This document shows positions 11,320 to 22,445 of a stretch of DNA of 64,000 nucleotides, in pieces (position 1 is the first letter of the stretch; every line of letters starts with the position of its first letter). The position numbers were made by a program, and so were the translations under genes. The stretch is from positions 317,001-381,000 of the forward strand of contig OZ025220.1 of the NCBI GenBank assembly GCA_964019055.1, in the 5' to 3' direction. Under the pieces are notes generated by a model, which did no database searches, had not been told where the DNA came from, and saw nothing but the letters and a program-made list of their open reading frames with translations. This DNA is from Anthopleura xanthogrammica. Taxonomy: Eukaryota > Cnidaria > Anthozoa > Actiniaria > Actiniidae.

Positions 11320-11900
11320 AATTATGAAACATTGATTAAAAGATCGAAGAGGCGTCTGGGTAATTACTCTAAAATCTAATACAATTTGCTTAAATATAAT
11401 TGTAGTCTTTTATATTCTTTTATCCGTGCAAAAGCCTTGGCAGTTTCATTTATTATGAATGAGATCATATTTATGATATTGTGGATTTTTTTACTAGAAT
11501 ATTTTTCCAAGTATTGCATAAATTTTGATTTCCTTAATAATAAAGAATTGGCCACATCTCAAAATTGTATTTTTAAGTTCACTTTATATTGTTTTCTGAA
11601 ATGTCAAATACTTTTTATTAAGCTGGAATTAACTCTTATTGTTCCAATGTGTGTTCAGAGTTCCAGCTGTTGTAACAAAATATATAATTTATGTCGGACG
11701 ACTGCGTGAAATTGTACAATTTGCCCTAGATATTGGTGGACGTCAATCAAGGCGCACGTTGCCTCCACGTCCCATAGCAACGTGCGCTTTAACTTTATTC
11801 GTTTTCCTGAATTAAAAACATGAAATTAAAACACTTTGGACAAGTTTTGAATATATTATTTTTTTCTTTTCATTCCTGTTGCTTTAATTCACGTTTTTGG
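11320..11900. other. Spacer upstream of the PAN-EGF gene
   Basis: Expected promoter region of the gene starting at 11250. I see no confident TATA box. 'gtgcgccttgattgacgtc'-type inverted stretches near 11740-11790 (aaggcgcacgttg ... caacgtgcgcttt) form a short hairpin. Nothing else is recognised. Confidence 0.4.
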
Positions 11901-11941
11901 TAAAACTAGTTGAAGGAGAAGAAGCTTAAGAAAAAAGGAAT

Positions 11942-12080
11942 AGAAGAAGAAGAAGAAAAGGAAGAAGAAGAACAAAAAGAAGAAGAAGAAGAAGTAGAAG
12001 AAGAAGAAGAAGAAGAAGAAGAAGATGATGATGAAGAAGAAGATGAAGAAGAAGAAGTAGAAGAAGAACAAGAAAAACTT
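11942..12080. repeat. (GAA)n microsatellite
   Basis: Nearly uninterrupted GAA/AGA repeats of about 140 bp with a few GAT and GTA variants. The glutamate-rich or phenylalanine-rich open frames here are products of the repeat. Confidence 0.9.
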
Positions 12081-12400
12081 AAAAGTAATAAAAATTATAA
12101 TAAACAGGCTTTCATAAAAAAATATAGAGTTAATGACAATCTTGATGACAAGCCTTAATCTCTATAATGACTGCAAGATTAGTACTGAGGTATTTGAAGA
12201 CAAATTATATTGTCTGACTCAGCCCACATAATTGAATATTGTGAGCTTGATTTCAAAGTACGTCGCCGAACGTTTAGTTATCTTCACGTTATAACATTAT
12301 AACAATACTGCATTTTGAAAGCTTTGTTAAGACATTTATGATAATGAAATGGTTTCTGTATATGTCAATAACGATTGACAAGAGTCGAGCACGGATTATA

Positions 12401-12691
12401 CGTTTTTGCTCTAACGAACATTTTCGACATTTTTGAAATCTCGTGCTGTTGGAACAAAAGATGTGCGAATTCTTTTTTGATTTTGTTGTTTAGAAATAAT
12501 AGTAGTATTGGTAATTGAAATTTGACTATTATAAATGTGGTACTGCTCGTGGTGAAAGCCTGATTCAGTCTAATTATTATTACCAATACCACTATTATTT
12601 CTCAACAACAAAATTACAAAAGAATCCGTACATCTTTTATTCCAACAGCACGAGATTTCAAAAATGTCGAATTTGTTCGTTAAGGGAAAAA
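12401..12691. repeat. Palindromic foldback element
   Basis: Two arms of about 115 bp are near-perfect reverse complements (cgtttttgctctaacgaac / gttcgttaagggaaaaac; tgctgttggaacaaaagatg / catcttttattccaacagca). The central spacer of about 60 bp contains no gene. Confidence 0.8.
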
Positions 12692-12788
12692 CATCTAGAG
12701 CAAAAAGGTCTAACCATTAATGATCCTAGGGCGTTACGCTTACGTTTCTTAATTCACCGACAAATATTTCTAATTTTCTCAGATGTCC

Positions 12789-13414
12789 TTAAGGGGGGAC
12801 TTACCTATTTACTAGCCACAGTTGCTAAGGAAAGGATTTAAAAATGTCTAAAAGGTTCTTCTTATATTATAACTTCATAAGTAAAATCAATTTGTGAAAT
12901 GGACCAGTTTTTGATATGTGTGATGACGCCATCACTCTTGCGTCATTCATGACGTCATATTTCATAAAAAGTTAAAAAACAATCGTGCAATTGGTCAGTT
13001 TGACCCCAAAATAAACGAAATTATTGCTGACGTGAATTGGAACAAAGTTTAGCATGGATTTTATTCTACGTAAACAGAGTGAGAAAATATTTAGATTTAA
13101 AAATTTCAACATGGCTTTGTAGCCTAGTCTTTTCTCCGTTTTCAAGAATAATGCTTAACTTTGTTTTAATTCATATCTGCTAGGATTTCGCTTAATCGTA
13201 AGTCAATCCAACCAAATGCACGCTTGTTTTTAATTTTTAATGAACTATGACGTCATAAATTGCGTTAGAGTGATGACGTCATCGCACATATCAGAAAATT
13301 ATCCATTTCACAAATTGATTTTATATATGAAGTTATAATATAAGAAAAACCTTTTAGAGATTTAAATACTTTCCATAGCAACCGTGGCTGGTAAATAGGT
13401 AAGTCCCCCCTTAA
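12789..13414. mobile_element. piggyBac-like MITE with TTAA target duplication
   Basis: The ends are TTAAGGGGGGACTTACC at 12789 and GGTAAGTCCCCCCTTAA ending at 13414. Arms of about 170 bp continue as inverted repeats (GCCAC.GTTGCTA, TTATATTATAACTTCAT). TTAA duplication plus a run of G at the inverted-repeat end is typical of piggyBac-type elements. The interior of about 280 bp has no transposase, and TGACGTCA-type sites recur inside. Confidence 0.75.
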
Positions 13415-13601
13415 ATATTCTGCTGGCACGAACATACCTGGGCCGAGTCTCTTAGATTATTCTCAATTCTTGGAATCGGCTTACTATGACCTAATATGTT
13501 ACATATGCCTCCCCTTCCTTCATCCAGATATACAGGCTTTGCTACGGGACTGAAACGAGATAAACAGAAGCTAAAATTATTGTTTCCAGCTTTGAACTGT
13601 G

Positions 13602-13898
13602 CCGGGGGGGGGGGGGGGGGGAGGGGGTACTTCGGGTCGTTTCATACGGGGATGCTCCGCCCGGACTCTCGACCCCTTACCCTTTGATATACCAAATTTC
13701 AGCAAAAAAGTACCCCTTTTATACACTTTTTTGCCTGAAAAGGTACCCCTTTCATATACTTTTGAAGAAAAGCTACCCTTTTTTATACCAAAAATCACAA
13801 ATTCCCACCCCTTTTCTATACGTGTGGCCTGAAAAACGTACCCCTTTCGGGCGGAGCATCCCCGTATAGTCCATTATAGGGAGTACCCCCACCCGGGG
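13602..13898. mobile_element. MITE with G-rich ends, flanked by 8-bp duplication
   Basis: Inserted between two copies of 'gaactgtg' (13594-13601 and 13899-13906). The ends are G/C-rich, and inner inverted repeats carry CGGGGATGCTCCGCCCG. The core has tandem variants of 'gtacccctttcatata'. The inverted-duplication partner near 49229-49236 has a single 'aaactgtg' and no insert, which is an empty site. The poly-G run at the left end may vary in length between individuals. Confidence 0.8.
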
Positions 13899-14039
13899 GA
13901 ACTGTGTTCCTCAGAAAGTTCTCATTTCTGCGAATTCATAAAGTTCTAGTTTTCTTAGATGTCGAAAAATATTCTAAGCTTGAACAAACATATTTGTGCC
14001 GAGTTTCTCAGAATATTTATTTTTTAGAATCGACTGACT

Positions 14040-15100
14040 TCACTGCCTTGAATATTATAATGTCAAGCTAGCTAGGTAAAGTATTTGCGACCAGGCCTGC
14101 ATGCAATCCCTCCAAAGTTATTAGCCTTTTGTAAGCCTTTGGCCCGTGCATTTTTACAATGCGTCATTGTGCGAGAATATAAACAAACCGAAGGGAAACC
14201 CAACAACTCTAGTTCGCTTCTTCAGTAAATTTAAAAGAATTCAAAAGAAGACAAGTGTTGAAAAGCTTGCAGCTACTGAAACATTCGCATTATGTATTTC
14301 TACGCGTATCAAGATATTCGCAAGCTTTCTATTTCTAGAATTAAAGTGATAACTGTTAAAAAATACTGTTTGAATATGTTAATTCATGGAACATGTTATA
14401 AAGCGGCCGGTCAAAATAAGGCATTCCGTATAATATTCACAGAAGCTTAGCATCTATATACGAACATGTAACTAGTATTAGAATTTAGTTAAGTTCCCTT
14501 CAAATGCAAAGGGAGCTCGCTGCGTCGAATAGGACTCTCCACATTTCAGTTTTATTATTGAGTATTATGAGAATTCATATCAGCTGAATTATTTGTCAGC
14601 AACTCAAACTTACTCGATTAGAGCAGCACAACTCGCGTCGCTAGAACTCTTAGAGGAGTCCAAAGCCTGTCAAAATGATTTAACATGGCTAATATTAAGA
14701 TGCTACGGCTAAAACTTCGTTTTAGTTTTTCTATAAACTTCGTGTTCACGAGCTTCTTTGACAAAGTAAAACCCGCATCCAATTATCAAATCAAGGGAGG
14801 GGAGCCTGAACATTTTCTCGAAGCTCGTTCTAGCTCTCGAATTTGAAAGAAAAAATAATTTTATTGATCATAACTTTTCAGTATTTTAGAAACACTGGAT
14901 CCTGCGTTTGTAATGAGAGAAATTTGAATTCTAGTTCCAATTTTGTTTATACCGAAAAACATTTGCCGTGTCCTACCCTACTAAGGCAGTCATTGGTGCG
15001 CAATTTTTCCCCGTCATGGGTTATGCTAACAACTTGAGCTTGTTAGCTTCGCGCTGATTGGCTAGTTACATTTTCTTGTATCACCTAGTGACTTCAGTGC
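14040..15100. other. Insertion-like stretch in the left arm, no gene recognised
   Basis: Bounded by direct copies of 'gccttgaatattataatgtca' (near 14053 and 15100) and absent from the right arm. No coding domain, terminal inverted repeat or LTR could be made out. Confidence 0.45.
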
Positions 15101-15114
15101 CTTGAATATTATAA

Positions 15115-17390
15115 TGTCACACTAGGACGATAAGGATCACGTGAGAATTGTCTCATTTCCGAGAATCGGTTGACTTTCGATAGTCCCTGAGCAAACAAGT
15201 TGTTAAAACCAGAAAAAAGAAACCAGAAGCTAAAAGGATCCTTTTCTATCTTTTTAACTGCGTGAAAGTAAAGCCAAGATTTGGTAAGTAAATTTGTGTA
15301 TGAAAAGTACATACATAAATATCGATTATATCTTTAAGATTTCAAAGAAAGAGAATACCCATCGCCAGCATGAAACTCTCGCTTCCGACTCGAGCAGATG
15401 ACCAGAGTTACCAAAACTATTGCATTAAGAATTGTATTCACTATTTTTTTTCATATTTTTTCTTTTAACTTAAGATACAGTAGAAATCAGTAGAATTTTA
15501 TAAAAGTTTTACCAACCTATTTTGGACCAAAGGAGATAAATTTTAGTTTCCTCGATCGATTCAGTTTTACTTTCATTTTTGTGGTCTGACAGATGTTTTT
15601 GGAGATCAGTCTTTTAACTTGGTTACCGTAACCAAGCAATAAAGAAATGAAATTACCGATAAAAATATAGGTTCTCTTTAATCAGAGTGTTTAATGTTTG
15701 AATTGGATAAAAACCCTCAAATCAAAGGTTCCCGAAAAACCTAACAAGCTTTATTCACAGTCCAGGAATCGAAAACCTTAGGTCTTGGTGAGAAACGACT
15801 GTACTTAGAAGAACTGCGTCAGTAATATATTTGTTATTCCAATACTTTACTGTCTACGTATACTAATTCCAAGAGCCCGGAAGTGTATTTTGTACCTAAT
15901 AAATATGCATAGACGAATTTCTTAGAAACTATACTATTGAAGCAAATAGCTTGATTGTGTTACCACAAAATGACTCATTGAAGGTAGCAGACGTTTGATT
16001 AATTCATGAAGTGTATTTTCAAGGGCAAAAAACCGACAAATTGGGTAAACAAATAATTGTGATTGTTTTTTCACAAAAATTTCAGTCCAAGAGCGTCTTC
16101 ATTAGAAAATAAAGGTTCGTTCAAAATATACTAAACATATTTCTTTACTGTAGCTGGTTATATTTTGGTGATGCCAAAATACCGTATAAATAAAGACAAT
16201 ATAAAACTAGCCTTAATTTCATGAAATTAAATTATGTTTATTAGCATTTTGTAAAGTACGATAAGGGTCAGTGACAATTGTCTTATTTCCAAGAATCGGT
16301 AGACATTCAATATCAGTCGTTGAGCGAGCAAGTTATCAAAACCAGATAAACAGAAGCTAAAAGGATCCTTTTCTAGATTTGAACTGCTTGAAAGTAAAGC
16401 CAAGATTTGGTAAGTAATTTTTTTAATCAAAAGTCCATAAATATCGATTTTATGTCCTCGCTTCCGTATCACGAGCAGAAGGTTCGAGTTACAAAAAAAT
16501 ATCGAATTAAGAATTTATTCATTTTTTATTTATTTCTGCTTTTAACGGTATTACTTAAGATACAGTAGAGATCCGTAGAATTTGACAAGAGTTTTACCAA
16601 CCTATTTTAGACCAAAGGACAAAGATTAGTGTATTTTGCTAGATCGGTTCGGTTTTGCTTTCCCTTTTGTTGTCTGACCGATTTTCGGAGCTCAGTTTGT
16701 TTTTTACTTGGTTACTTAAACTTATGATGAGTTTAATATCCATTTTACGGGCGCATAATTCTGAACGATTACGATGGCGCACGTAGAAAAATTAAAGCTA
16801 TTATATAAAAAAAATTTGATCAAAGTTACTTTTGGTTATATAGCAATTAAAAATTAAAAATGCATCTCTTAATGAACAATCGGTCCATTTAGAGCCAAAT
16901 TATTTGTTTAACACTTTGACATTATGCTTCATCGCTTTTTCTATGTTTGCATTCAGTAGACCTGAAGGTGTTGTCGAGATGACAAAGAAACGTAGTCTGT
17001 TCGTTAGTATTTATGACCATTTATTTTGTTAAACTATAAAATATGGCAACCAAAATGTCTGGAAACTAGAAAACTGTATTTGACCGATTTTAAGTAAATC
17101 GTAAAAAATGAAAATCGTCAAAAAAAAAATAATTAATTTGTGATGCCGAGTCCAGGAATCAAAGACCTTAACTTAGTGGTGAGAGACGAACGCACTAAGA
17201 CCAGTGCCGTGCCACGTAATATATTTGCTGTTCCAATACTTTACTGTCTACACATACTAATTCCAAGAGCCCGGAAGTGTATTTTGTACCTAATAAATAT
17301 GCATAGACGAATTTCTTAGAAACTATACTATTGAAACAAATAGCTTGATTGCGTTACCACAAAATGACTCATTGAAGGTAGCGGACCGAG
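15115..17390 (+). repeat. Tandemly repeated upstream region of vWA-protease gene A
   Basis: Two units repeat directly. 15125-15310 matches 16262-16440 (ccagaagctaaaaggatcc and following), and 15757-15990 matches 17150-17390 (ccaagagcccggaagtgtat and following). The right arm upstream of gene B has one unit (about 47680-48480, inverted). Confidence 0.8.
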
Positions 17391-17410
17391 GAGCTCTGGG
17401 TACGAGACTG

Positions 17411-17462
17411 CCTGTACTCCCGCTTGGGCTAGTCGGGTAGTCGCGGAGCCGTTCGACGAAAA
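17411..17462 (+). promoter_or_regulatory. Shared upstream element of the vWA-protease genes (copy at gene A)
   Basis: Contains GGGCTAGTCGGGTAGTCGCG and the core GTAGTCGCGGAGCC, about 100 bp upstream of the ATG of gene A. The same block lies upstream of gene B at 46855-46905, and twice without an attached gene at 4988-5041 and 47171-47225. It may be a promoter or first-exon segment; this is inference from position and conservation. Confidence 0.55.
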
Positions 17463-17542
17463 CGTATTTTTAATTAGCTGTATTCATTCTCATCTCCGTT
17501 CTCGTCCATCATATTCTTATTTTTTCAGAATCTCACATTACA

Positions 17543-19594
17543 ATGGCGACCCTGATTGGTGTTCTTTTGGACGTGTCGGGCTCAATGAAAGCCAGTTTTG
17601 GTGAGAGGCCTAACGAGAAAGACACTCAGAAAGCAAGTAGTTGGGCTCGTTCTATCTTTAAAGTAGTTGATGGACTTATCAAGCATGATGTATCATCAGC
17701 CAATCACGTGTTTGCTCTAGCATTTGGAGCAAGTAAAGAACCTCAAGCCTTCGATCTTCTTGGTACACTTGCTCCTCTACTAGAAAGAAATAGGGAAATG
17801 GAGAGATTGGCAAAGAGGCCACTGCACGAGATACTTGAGGAAATTTTAACCTTCTTAGAAAGGAATGGTGCGCCTAGAGTTCGTACATGGGGAAAGATGG
17901 GGGTTCTTCTTGAAGTTGTTGAAATATCAGTAGCTTGCTCATTCCTTTATGAGCTTAAGCATAATAATACTTTTAGAACAAGATTTGTCCAGGATTGCCT
18001 CCCTGAATCATGCCGAAAATTGACGCACAATTTATCATCCTATGCTCTAGAAGCAATGAATTATGGGGCGTCTTACATTCCACAAGCTCAAGAATATGCT
18101 ACAAAAGGAAGTGTTGAGGAGGTAGTGGAAAAAGGGAAACAACTGCTATCGGAAGTCTTAGAAATGGTGCCCATTGGTCAAAAAGCAATTATGGACGTGC
18201 ACACAGCATCAGAAATCCTGCATGGAGGAATAGGTGAAGAGGAGCTTAACGATGAACGAGTAGACGAACTGATGGATGCTGTTGAGCCTTTTATTTATGG
18301 AGGTACGCCGTTAATGAGAACCATTGGTGAGGCAAAAAAGTTATTTGCAACGCCGACATTTAAGGAACACACAAAGCTGATGTTTATCATATCCGATGGA
18401 GAGCCAGCCGATGGAAATAATCCTCCTCTGAAGGAGCTTACTGAGTTAAGCGTGACCACTGTTTGCTGTTACATCACCAAAGATGCAATCGCTGATCCAA
18501 AACGTCTTTACAGCACTCCATGCGACACGTGGGATAAAGCCGCTAAGCTAATGTTCCAAATGAGTTCAACCATCACCACCCAGATGATCCCTCGCACTAT
18601 ATTTGTCAAGCGTGGATGGAATATTGACATCACGAACAACGAAACACGTCTATTCGTTCAAGTGAATCATCCTGATATCATCAAAGATGTCTGTGATCTG
18701 GCCAGGGATGTAGTGTGCTGCCAAGACGCGCTTTCAGATTTATTGACAACGGCGTCTTTAGATCTGTACATAAATAAAGCAAACCAAGGATTTGTCCCCA
18801 AAAAACAAACAGGTGGCACATGTTACGCAAATGCTTCAGCCGCTGTCCTGCATCTTTCAATGCAACGGATCGTCGGCCGAGACGGTGGTTATCCAGACTT
18901 CTTTGAACTGCGAGAACAAATTATAAAGAAGTACGGTGAACATGGTGCCAACACACTTAAAGTGCTTCAAGAGATCTGTCCTGAACACCGACTCCACTGC
19001 GAAGAGGTTGATACTCTGGGAGCAATGAAAGCAATCACCGCTAAAAGACCTGTTTTGGCAAAGTTCAGGCTGACTGATCCTGAGTGGGACACGTTTTCGC
19101 ATTTCTATCGCCAAAATCCTCAAGGTGTCCTCACAAGTGCTATTCTGGATATCAAACAAAGGCTGCCAAGAGAAAAAGTGAGTGGTCATGCTGTGGTGCT
19201 CACCAGCTTTAACAGTGAAAGTTTAATGTTTATGAATTCCTGGGGAAGCAATTGGGCTGATGGTGGCTTCTTCAGGGTTAGTAATGCAGAGGTACTTGGC
19301 TTGGAATTTGTGGACGTGTTCTGGACTCTGAAAGACCTGAAGCAGTCAGAGATTGATGCACACCAACGTCGTGGCCCCAAAATTGCAAAAGATATGTTTT
19401 CAAGGCTTGAAGGACTACAGAAGGTCCAATACCCCTGCCCTTCCTGTAGGCAGAGTTCCAACGTCACCGATTTCTCGGGTCATCATTTGGAAGCAGAGTG
19501 TCCAAAATGCTGTCAAAGGTTCGATATCAAAAAAGCAGGAGATGACTTGGCTTTGAGCATGTACCTGTTATCACTGTCAGCTAGTGGAAAATAA
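17543..19594 (+). CDS. vWA / papain-like protease / zinc-ribbon protein, copy A (catalytic residues intact)
   Basis: A single uninterrupted frame of 683 residues. Residues 1-360 form a von Willebrand A domain with the MIDAS residues DVSGS (Asp10), Thr255 and Asp285 (ISDGEP); a long helical insert lies between about 75 and 240. Residues about 415-610 form a papain-like (C1) domain: QTGGTCYANA with Cys427, GHAVVL with His549, and NSWGSNWADGGFF with Asn565. This is a complete Cys-His-Asn triad with the oxyanion Gln. A C-terminal zinc ribbon has CPSC (632, 635) and CPKC (653, 656). There is no signal peptide or membrane segment, so it is probably cytosolic. The ATG follows a TTTTTCAG acceptor at 17521-17528, so an untranslated first exon upstream is likely. 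Substrate and partner are unknown. A metal-dependent vWA adhesion module may place the protease on a target protein (inference). Confidence 0.85.
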   Translation: MATLIGVLLDVSGSMKASFGERPNEKDTQKASSWARSIFKVVDGLIKHDVSSANHVFALAFGASKEPQAFDLLGTLAPLLERNREMERLAKRPLHEILEEILTFLERNGAPRVRTWGKMGVLLEVVEISVACSFLYELKHNNTFRTRFVQDCLPESCRKLTHNLSSYALEAMNYGASYIPQAQEYATKGSVEEVVEKGKQLLSEVLEMVPIGQKAIMDVHTASEILHGGIGEEELNDERVDELMDAVEPFIYGGTPLMRTIGEAKKLFATPTFKEHTKLMFIISDGEPADGNNPPLKELTELSVTTVCCYITKDAIADPKRLYSTPCDTWDKAAKLMFQMSSTITTQMIPRTIFVKRGWNIDITNNETRLFVQVNHPDIIKDVCDLARDVVCCQDALSDLLTTASLDLYINKANQGFVPKKQTGGTCYANASAAVLHLSMQRIVGRDGGYPDFFELREQIIKKYGEHGANTLKVLQEICPEHRLHCEEVDTLGAMKAITAKRPVLAKFRLTDPEWDTFSHFYRQNPQGVLTSAILDIKQRLPREKVSGHAVVLTSFNSESLMFMNSWGSNWADGGFFRVSNAEVLGLEFVDVFWTLKDLKQSEIDAHQRRGPKIAKDMFSRLEGLQKVQYPCPSCRQSSNVTDFSGHHLEAECPKCCQRFDIKKAGDDLALSMYLLSLSASGK

Positions 19595-19690
19595 ACTGAA
19601 TGTAGTGGCATCAAGCATGGGAACAAACTTAAAGGTAGCAAGCAAACTATATTTAGCAGTTATTCGCCGAAGGCGAAGTGAATAATTGTT

Positions 19691-19877
19691 TTAGTATAAA
19701 TAAAAAGGTGATTATTTCAAAAAAGAAAGAAGGGAACAACATTGAAAGTGAAAATATTTTATTTTTTAAAAGCGCGACAGCCATTTTGTCCGAAAAGGTG
19801 ATTTTCGGCTGATAATCCCAGATAGAAAACCAATCAGAGCGCGCGATTTTGTATAATCACCTTTGTATTTATACTAA
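19691..19877. repeat. MITE with 24-bp inverted ends
   Basis: The ends TTAGTATAAATAAAAAGGTG and CACCTTTGTATTTATACTAA are inverted with one mismatch. The interior includes 'ccaatcagagcgcgcg'. It lies about 100 bp after the stop of gene A. Confidence 0.75.
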
Positions 19878-19879
19878 TG

Positions 19880-20780
19880 TTGAATATTGCTACAGGCCCA
19901 AAACTAGTTGGGTATACATATCATTATTGATTATAACCTAGGAGTTGTAGTATACCGTTCGATTTATTTCCATAATTTAATATTCAAATAGATAAGGATG
20001 AATCAAAGTACCTTAGACAAACAATTTAAGATGATTATGAAAGAAGCAAGACGACGTTTCTTCATGTAAATCTTGTAATAGGCTATTTGCAGAATATAAT
20101 CATGTGACTGGTTGGCATTTTCAAAATTGTGTACATAACATTTACCTTCGATTTGTTGTCCAAAGTTTATCATAAATCTCACGAAAAGCATGAAATAACT
20201 ACTTATCATTATACCTTGATGATTTTAAAACTTCTAGCTTGAACAACAAGACCGATGGAACTGGATTCCCAAACTTCACCTAAAAACCGCCATTTTGCCT
20301 GGCAGAGAAAATGGTGGGTTGCATTGCATTGTAGTTGACTAGGATTCTTTAAGCATTTCCATGCTCGTTTGCCAACAAACAGAGCCTTCCCCAAGGGACC
20401 TTGGTCTGAAATGGTTCGCTATTGTATATTAGCATATGACTGTTTGATCCAAAGGGCCTATAAGAAAGAGTCAGTTAGGAGAAGTCTGGTAATTTGTACG
20501 TATCGCTCAGTTAAGTCTCCTTTCCTATCAAACTATAAATAATAATCCAACATAAAACACAATAATAATCAGTATGTAACTAGTACGTAGAAGATAGTTT
20601 ATGGGATATAGAATCATGAACTTGATGTACATGTGTTCATACATTTACTGTACTTTATCGAGTTCAACCTCGACTTAGAACCAGTGTTATAACGAGAAGA
20701 CTAACGAGAAATTGAGTCAGCATTCTTGAGTGAACATTTAATATTGCTGCCGACATCCATCGGCCATGATTAATGATTAA
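19880..20780. other. Spacer without recognised gene
   Basis: Low-complexity AT-rich sequence. Short open frames show no domain. Confidence 0.35.
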
Positions 20781-20781
20781 G

Positions 20782-20895
20782 GAATAAAAAACAGTTTTCC
20801 GTGTATTATACTCTGATAAAGACACGCGGGATGTGTTCTCTCCACATCCCAAGTGTCTTTATCAGAGTATAATACACGGAAAACTGCTTTTTATT
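20782..20895. repeat. Perfect-stem hairpin element
   Basis: Two arms of about 45 bp (acagttttccgtgtattata ... tataatacacggaaaactg) flank a 25-bp loop that has its own small inverted repeat (gggatgtg / cacatccc). Confidence 0.85.
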
Positions 20896-20897
20896 GC

Positions 20898-21015
20898 TTT
20901 TATAAAATAACCAACTTTTCGAGAGAGAGAAAAATGACGTGAGCATGTATAATGCTCTCATAAAACATGGCTTTTTGACCAATCAGAGCGCGCGTAATAT
21001 CAAAGTTATTTTATA
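20898..21015. repeat. Short MITE
   Basis: The ends TTATAAAATAAC and GTTATTTTATAA are inverted repeats, and 'ccaatcagagcgcgcg' lies inside, as in the element at 19691. It directly follows the hairpin at 20782. Confidence 0.6.
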
Positions 21016-21340
21016 ATTGTATTATGTAGCAATTCTTAAGGTTATTAGTTAAGAAGAGTGTGATAGTGGTAAATATTCTAAGGTATACAATTATGAGTTG
21101 AAAATGTTGAGAAGCAAATCGAGAATTCGAAAAAAAAGACGAGTAAAAAAAAAGAAAATATTTAAAAATTGGAGGAAAAAAAGAATCAAACGCAAAATCT
21201 ACATGGCCAGATAGTAGTTCAGTTTGTAGTAAGCTAATATTTACACTTCTAATACAATAGACAATTAATTTACAATCCGTTTGTTGTATACCAACTTTGA
21301 GCTGAAAGCGAAATATTTCTTTTACAGCCAAAACCGTTGT

Positions 21341-22292
21341 ATCGCGCGGACTGATTTAAAATTCTTCACTCGGATTGGGTTTTTCCTAGCCGTCAATCAT
21401 TATGCAAATTAGAGGTTGAACAAGCTTGCTCGATTGCTTGCACAGATTCCGCCATTAAAGAGTGTTTCAAATTCAAAGTTTTCTAGATAATCTAAGACGA
21501 ATCGACGATATTCCTAGAAAAAATATCTTCGTAAGATCGAGCCCATGAATATTCTTAGGAAATAAGCATTATATTCCTGCGTGAGGCTGAAAAACCTTGA
21601 TGAAAACTCCAACATCGAAACATCAAGAACATATGTCTCTTGACCATACATAGAACTTGTGCTAAACGGTGGAAATCAGATTGTAAATATAATAATGGAA
21701 ATAACTCCACAATAATGATATTTAACCTTCTGCTATATTACTAATCTTCTCAAAGCCCTAGAATCTCCATAAATAGACGTCCATTGTGAACTCGTTACTC
21801 GGTTTGAAATGCAAAACAACAGCCCTGCGATCGTAATCTGTAAATAAATTTATTGCTCTTACAGCTGTTATATGGAAACCAGCTGAGGCTCGGTATTACT
21901 GGCTATACGAACCAGTTTCTGAATTGCAAAAATCTATCTTTCAAAAGAAATTTTTGAACATTTTAAGCAAAATATTCTACCTTGTCTACTAGTACGTGTA
22001 CAGCTCGAGATTCTCACGGGAGACCATTACTAGTACAGCATTCCATTATCATGGCAATAGCTTGAATACTTGACAGGAAAAAAGGCTGAAAAACAATTCT
22101 CCCCCTCGATTTAAAGCTTAGAACACTATCGATTATTTTTAAATGATCGAAGAAGTTTGAATTTGAAGCACTTTGTAATGGCGGAATCTGTGCAAGCAAT
22201 CGAGCAAGATTGTTCAATCTCTAATTTGCATAATGATTGACGGCTAGGAAAAACCCAATCCGAGTGAAGAATTTTAAATCAATCCGCGCGAT
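21341..22292. mobile_element. Non-autonomous element with 140-bp terminal inverted repeats
   Basis: The left end ATCGCGCGGACTGATTTAAA and the right end TTTAAATCAATCCGCGCGAT start arms of about 140 bp that remain closely matched through 'tcattatgcaaattagag' and 'ccgccatta'. The interior of about 650 bp has no clear transposase. A target duplication is not obvious. Confidence 0.75.
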
Positions 22293-22295
22293 AAG

Positions 22296-22445
22296 ATGTT
22301 TTCCCTTTTCAGACCACGTGTCATTCTCTTGAGAATAAGAACCTTTGTTTGAGTTGTATCCATATATATCTGTCTTTTTATAATGAGCCACCATTTGACA
22401 AAGAAATGATACCTTTTGGAATGACACGTGGTCTAGCATGAGACA
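22296..22445. repeat. MITE family a, partial copy
   Basis: Palindromic sequence with CAGACCACGTGTCATTCTC at one side and GGAATGACACGTGGTCT at the other. The outer ends are diverged. Other copies lie near 24113, 49386, 50745, 50980 and 56617. Confidence 0.7.

Larger units (their letters stand above)
13415..19620 (+). repeat. Left arm of a large inverted duplication
   Basis: Segments here match, in opposite orientation, segments of 44700-49400: 13440-14030 with 49070-49395; 15100-16250 with 47400-48480; and the vWA-protease gene with 44719-46770. Similarity ends shortly after the stop codon of the gene. The left arm is longer because of insertions (13602-13898, about 14060-15100) and a tandem repeat of its own upstream region (15100-16250 against 16255-17390). 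Confidence 0.75.

Noticed and set aside
11889..12158. Glutamate-rich protein candidate
   Set aside because: Follows from the (GAA)n microsatellite; no homology signal outside the repeat.
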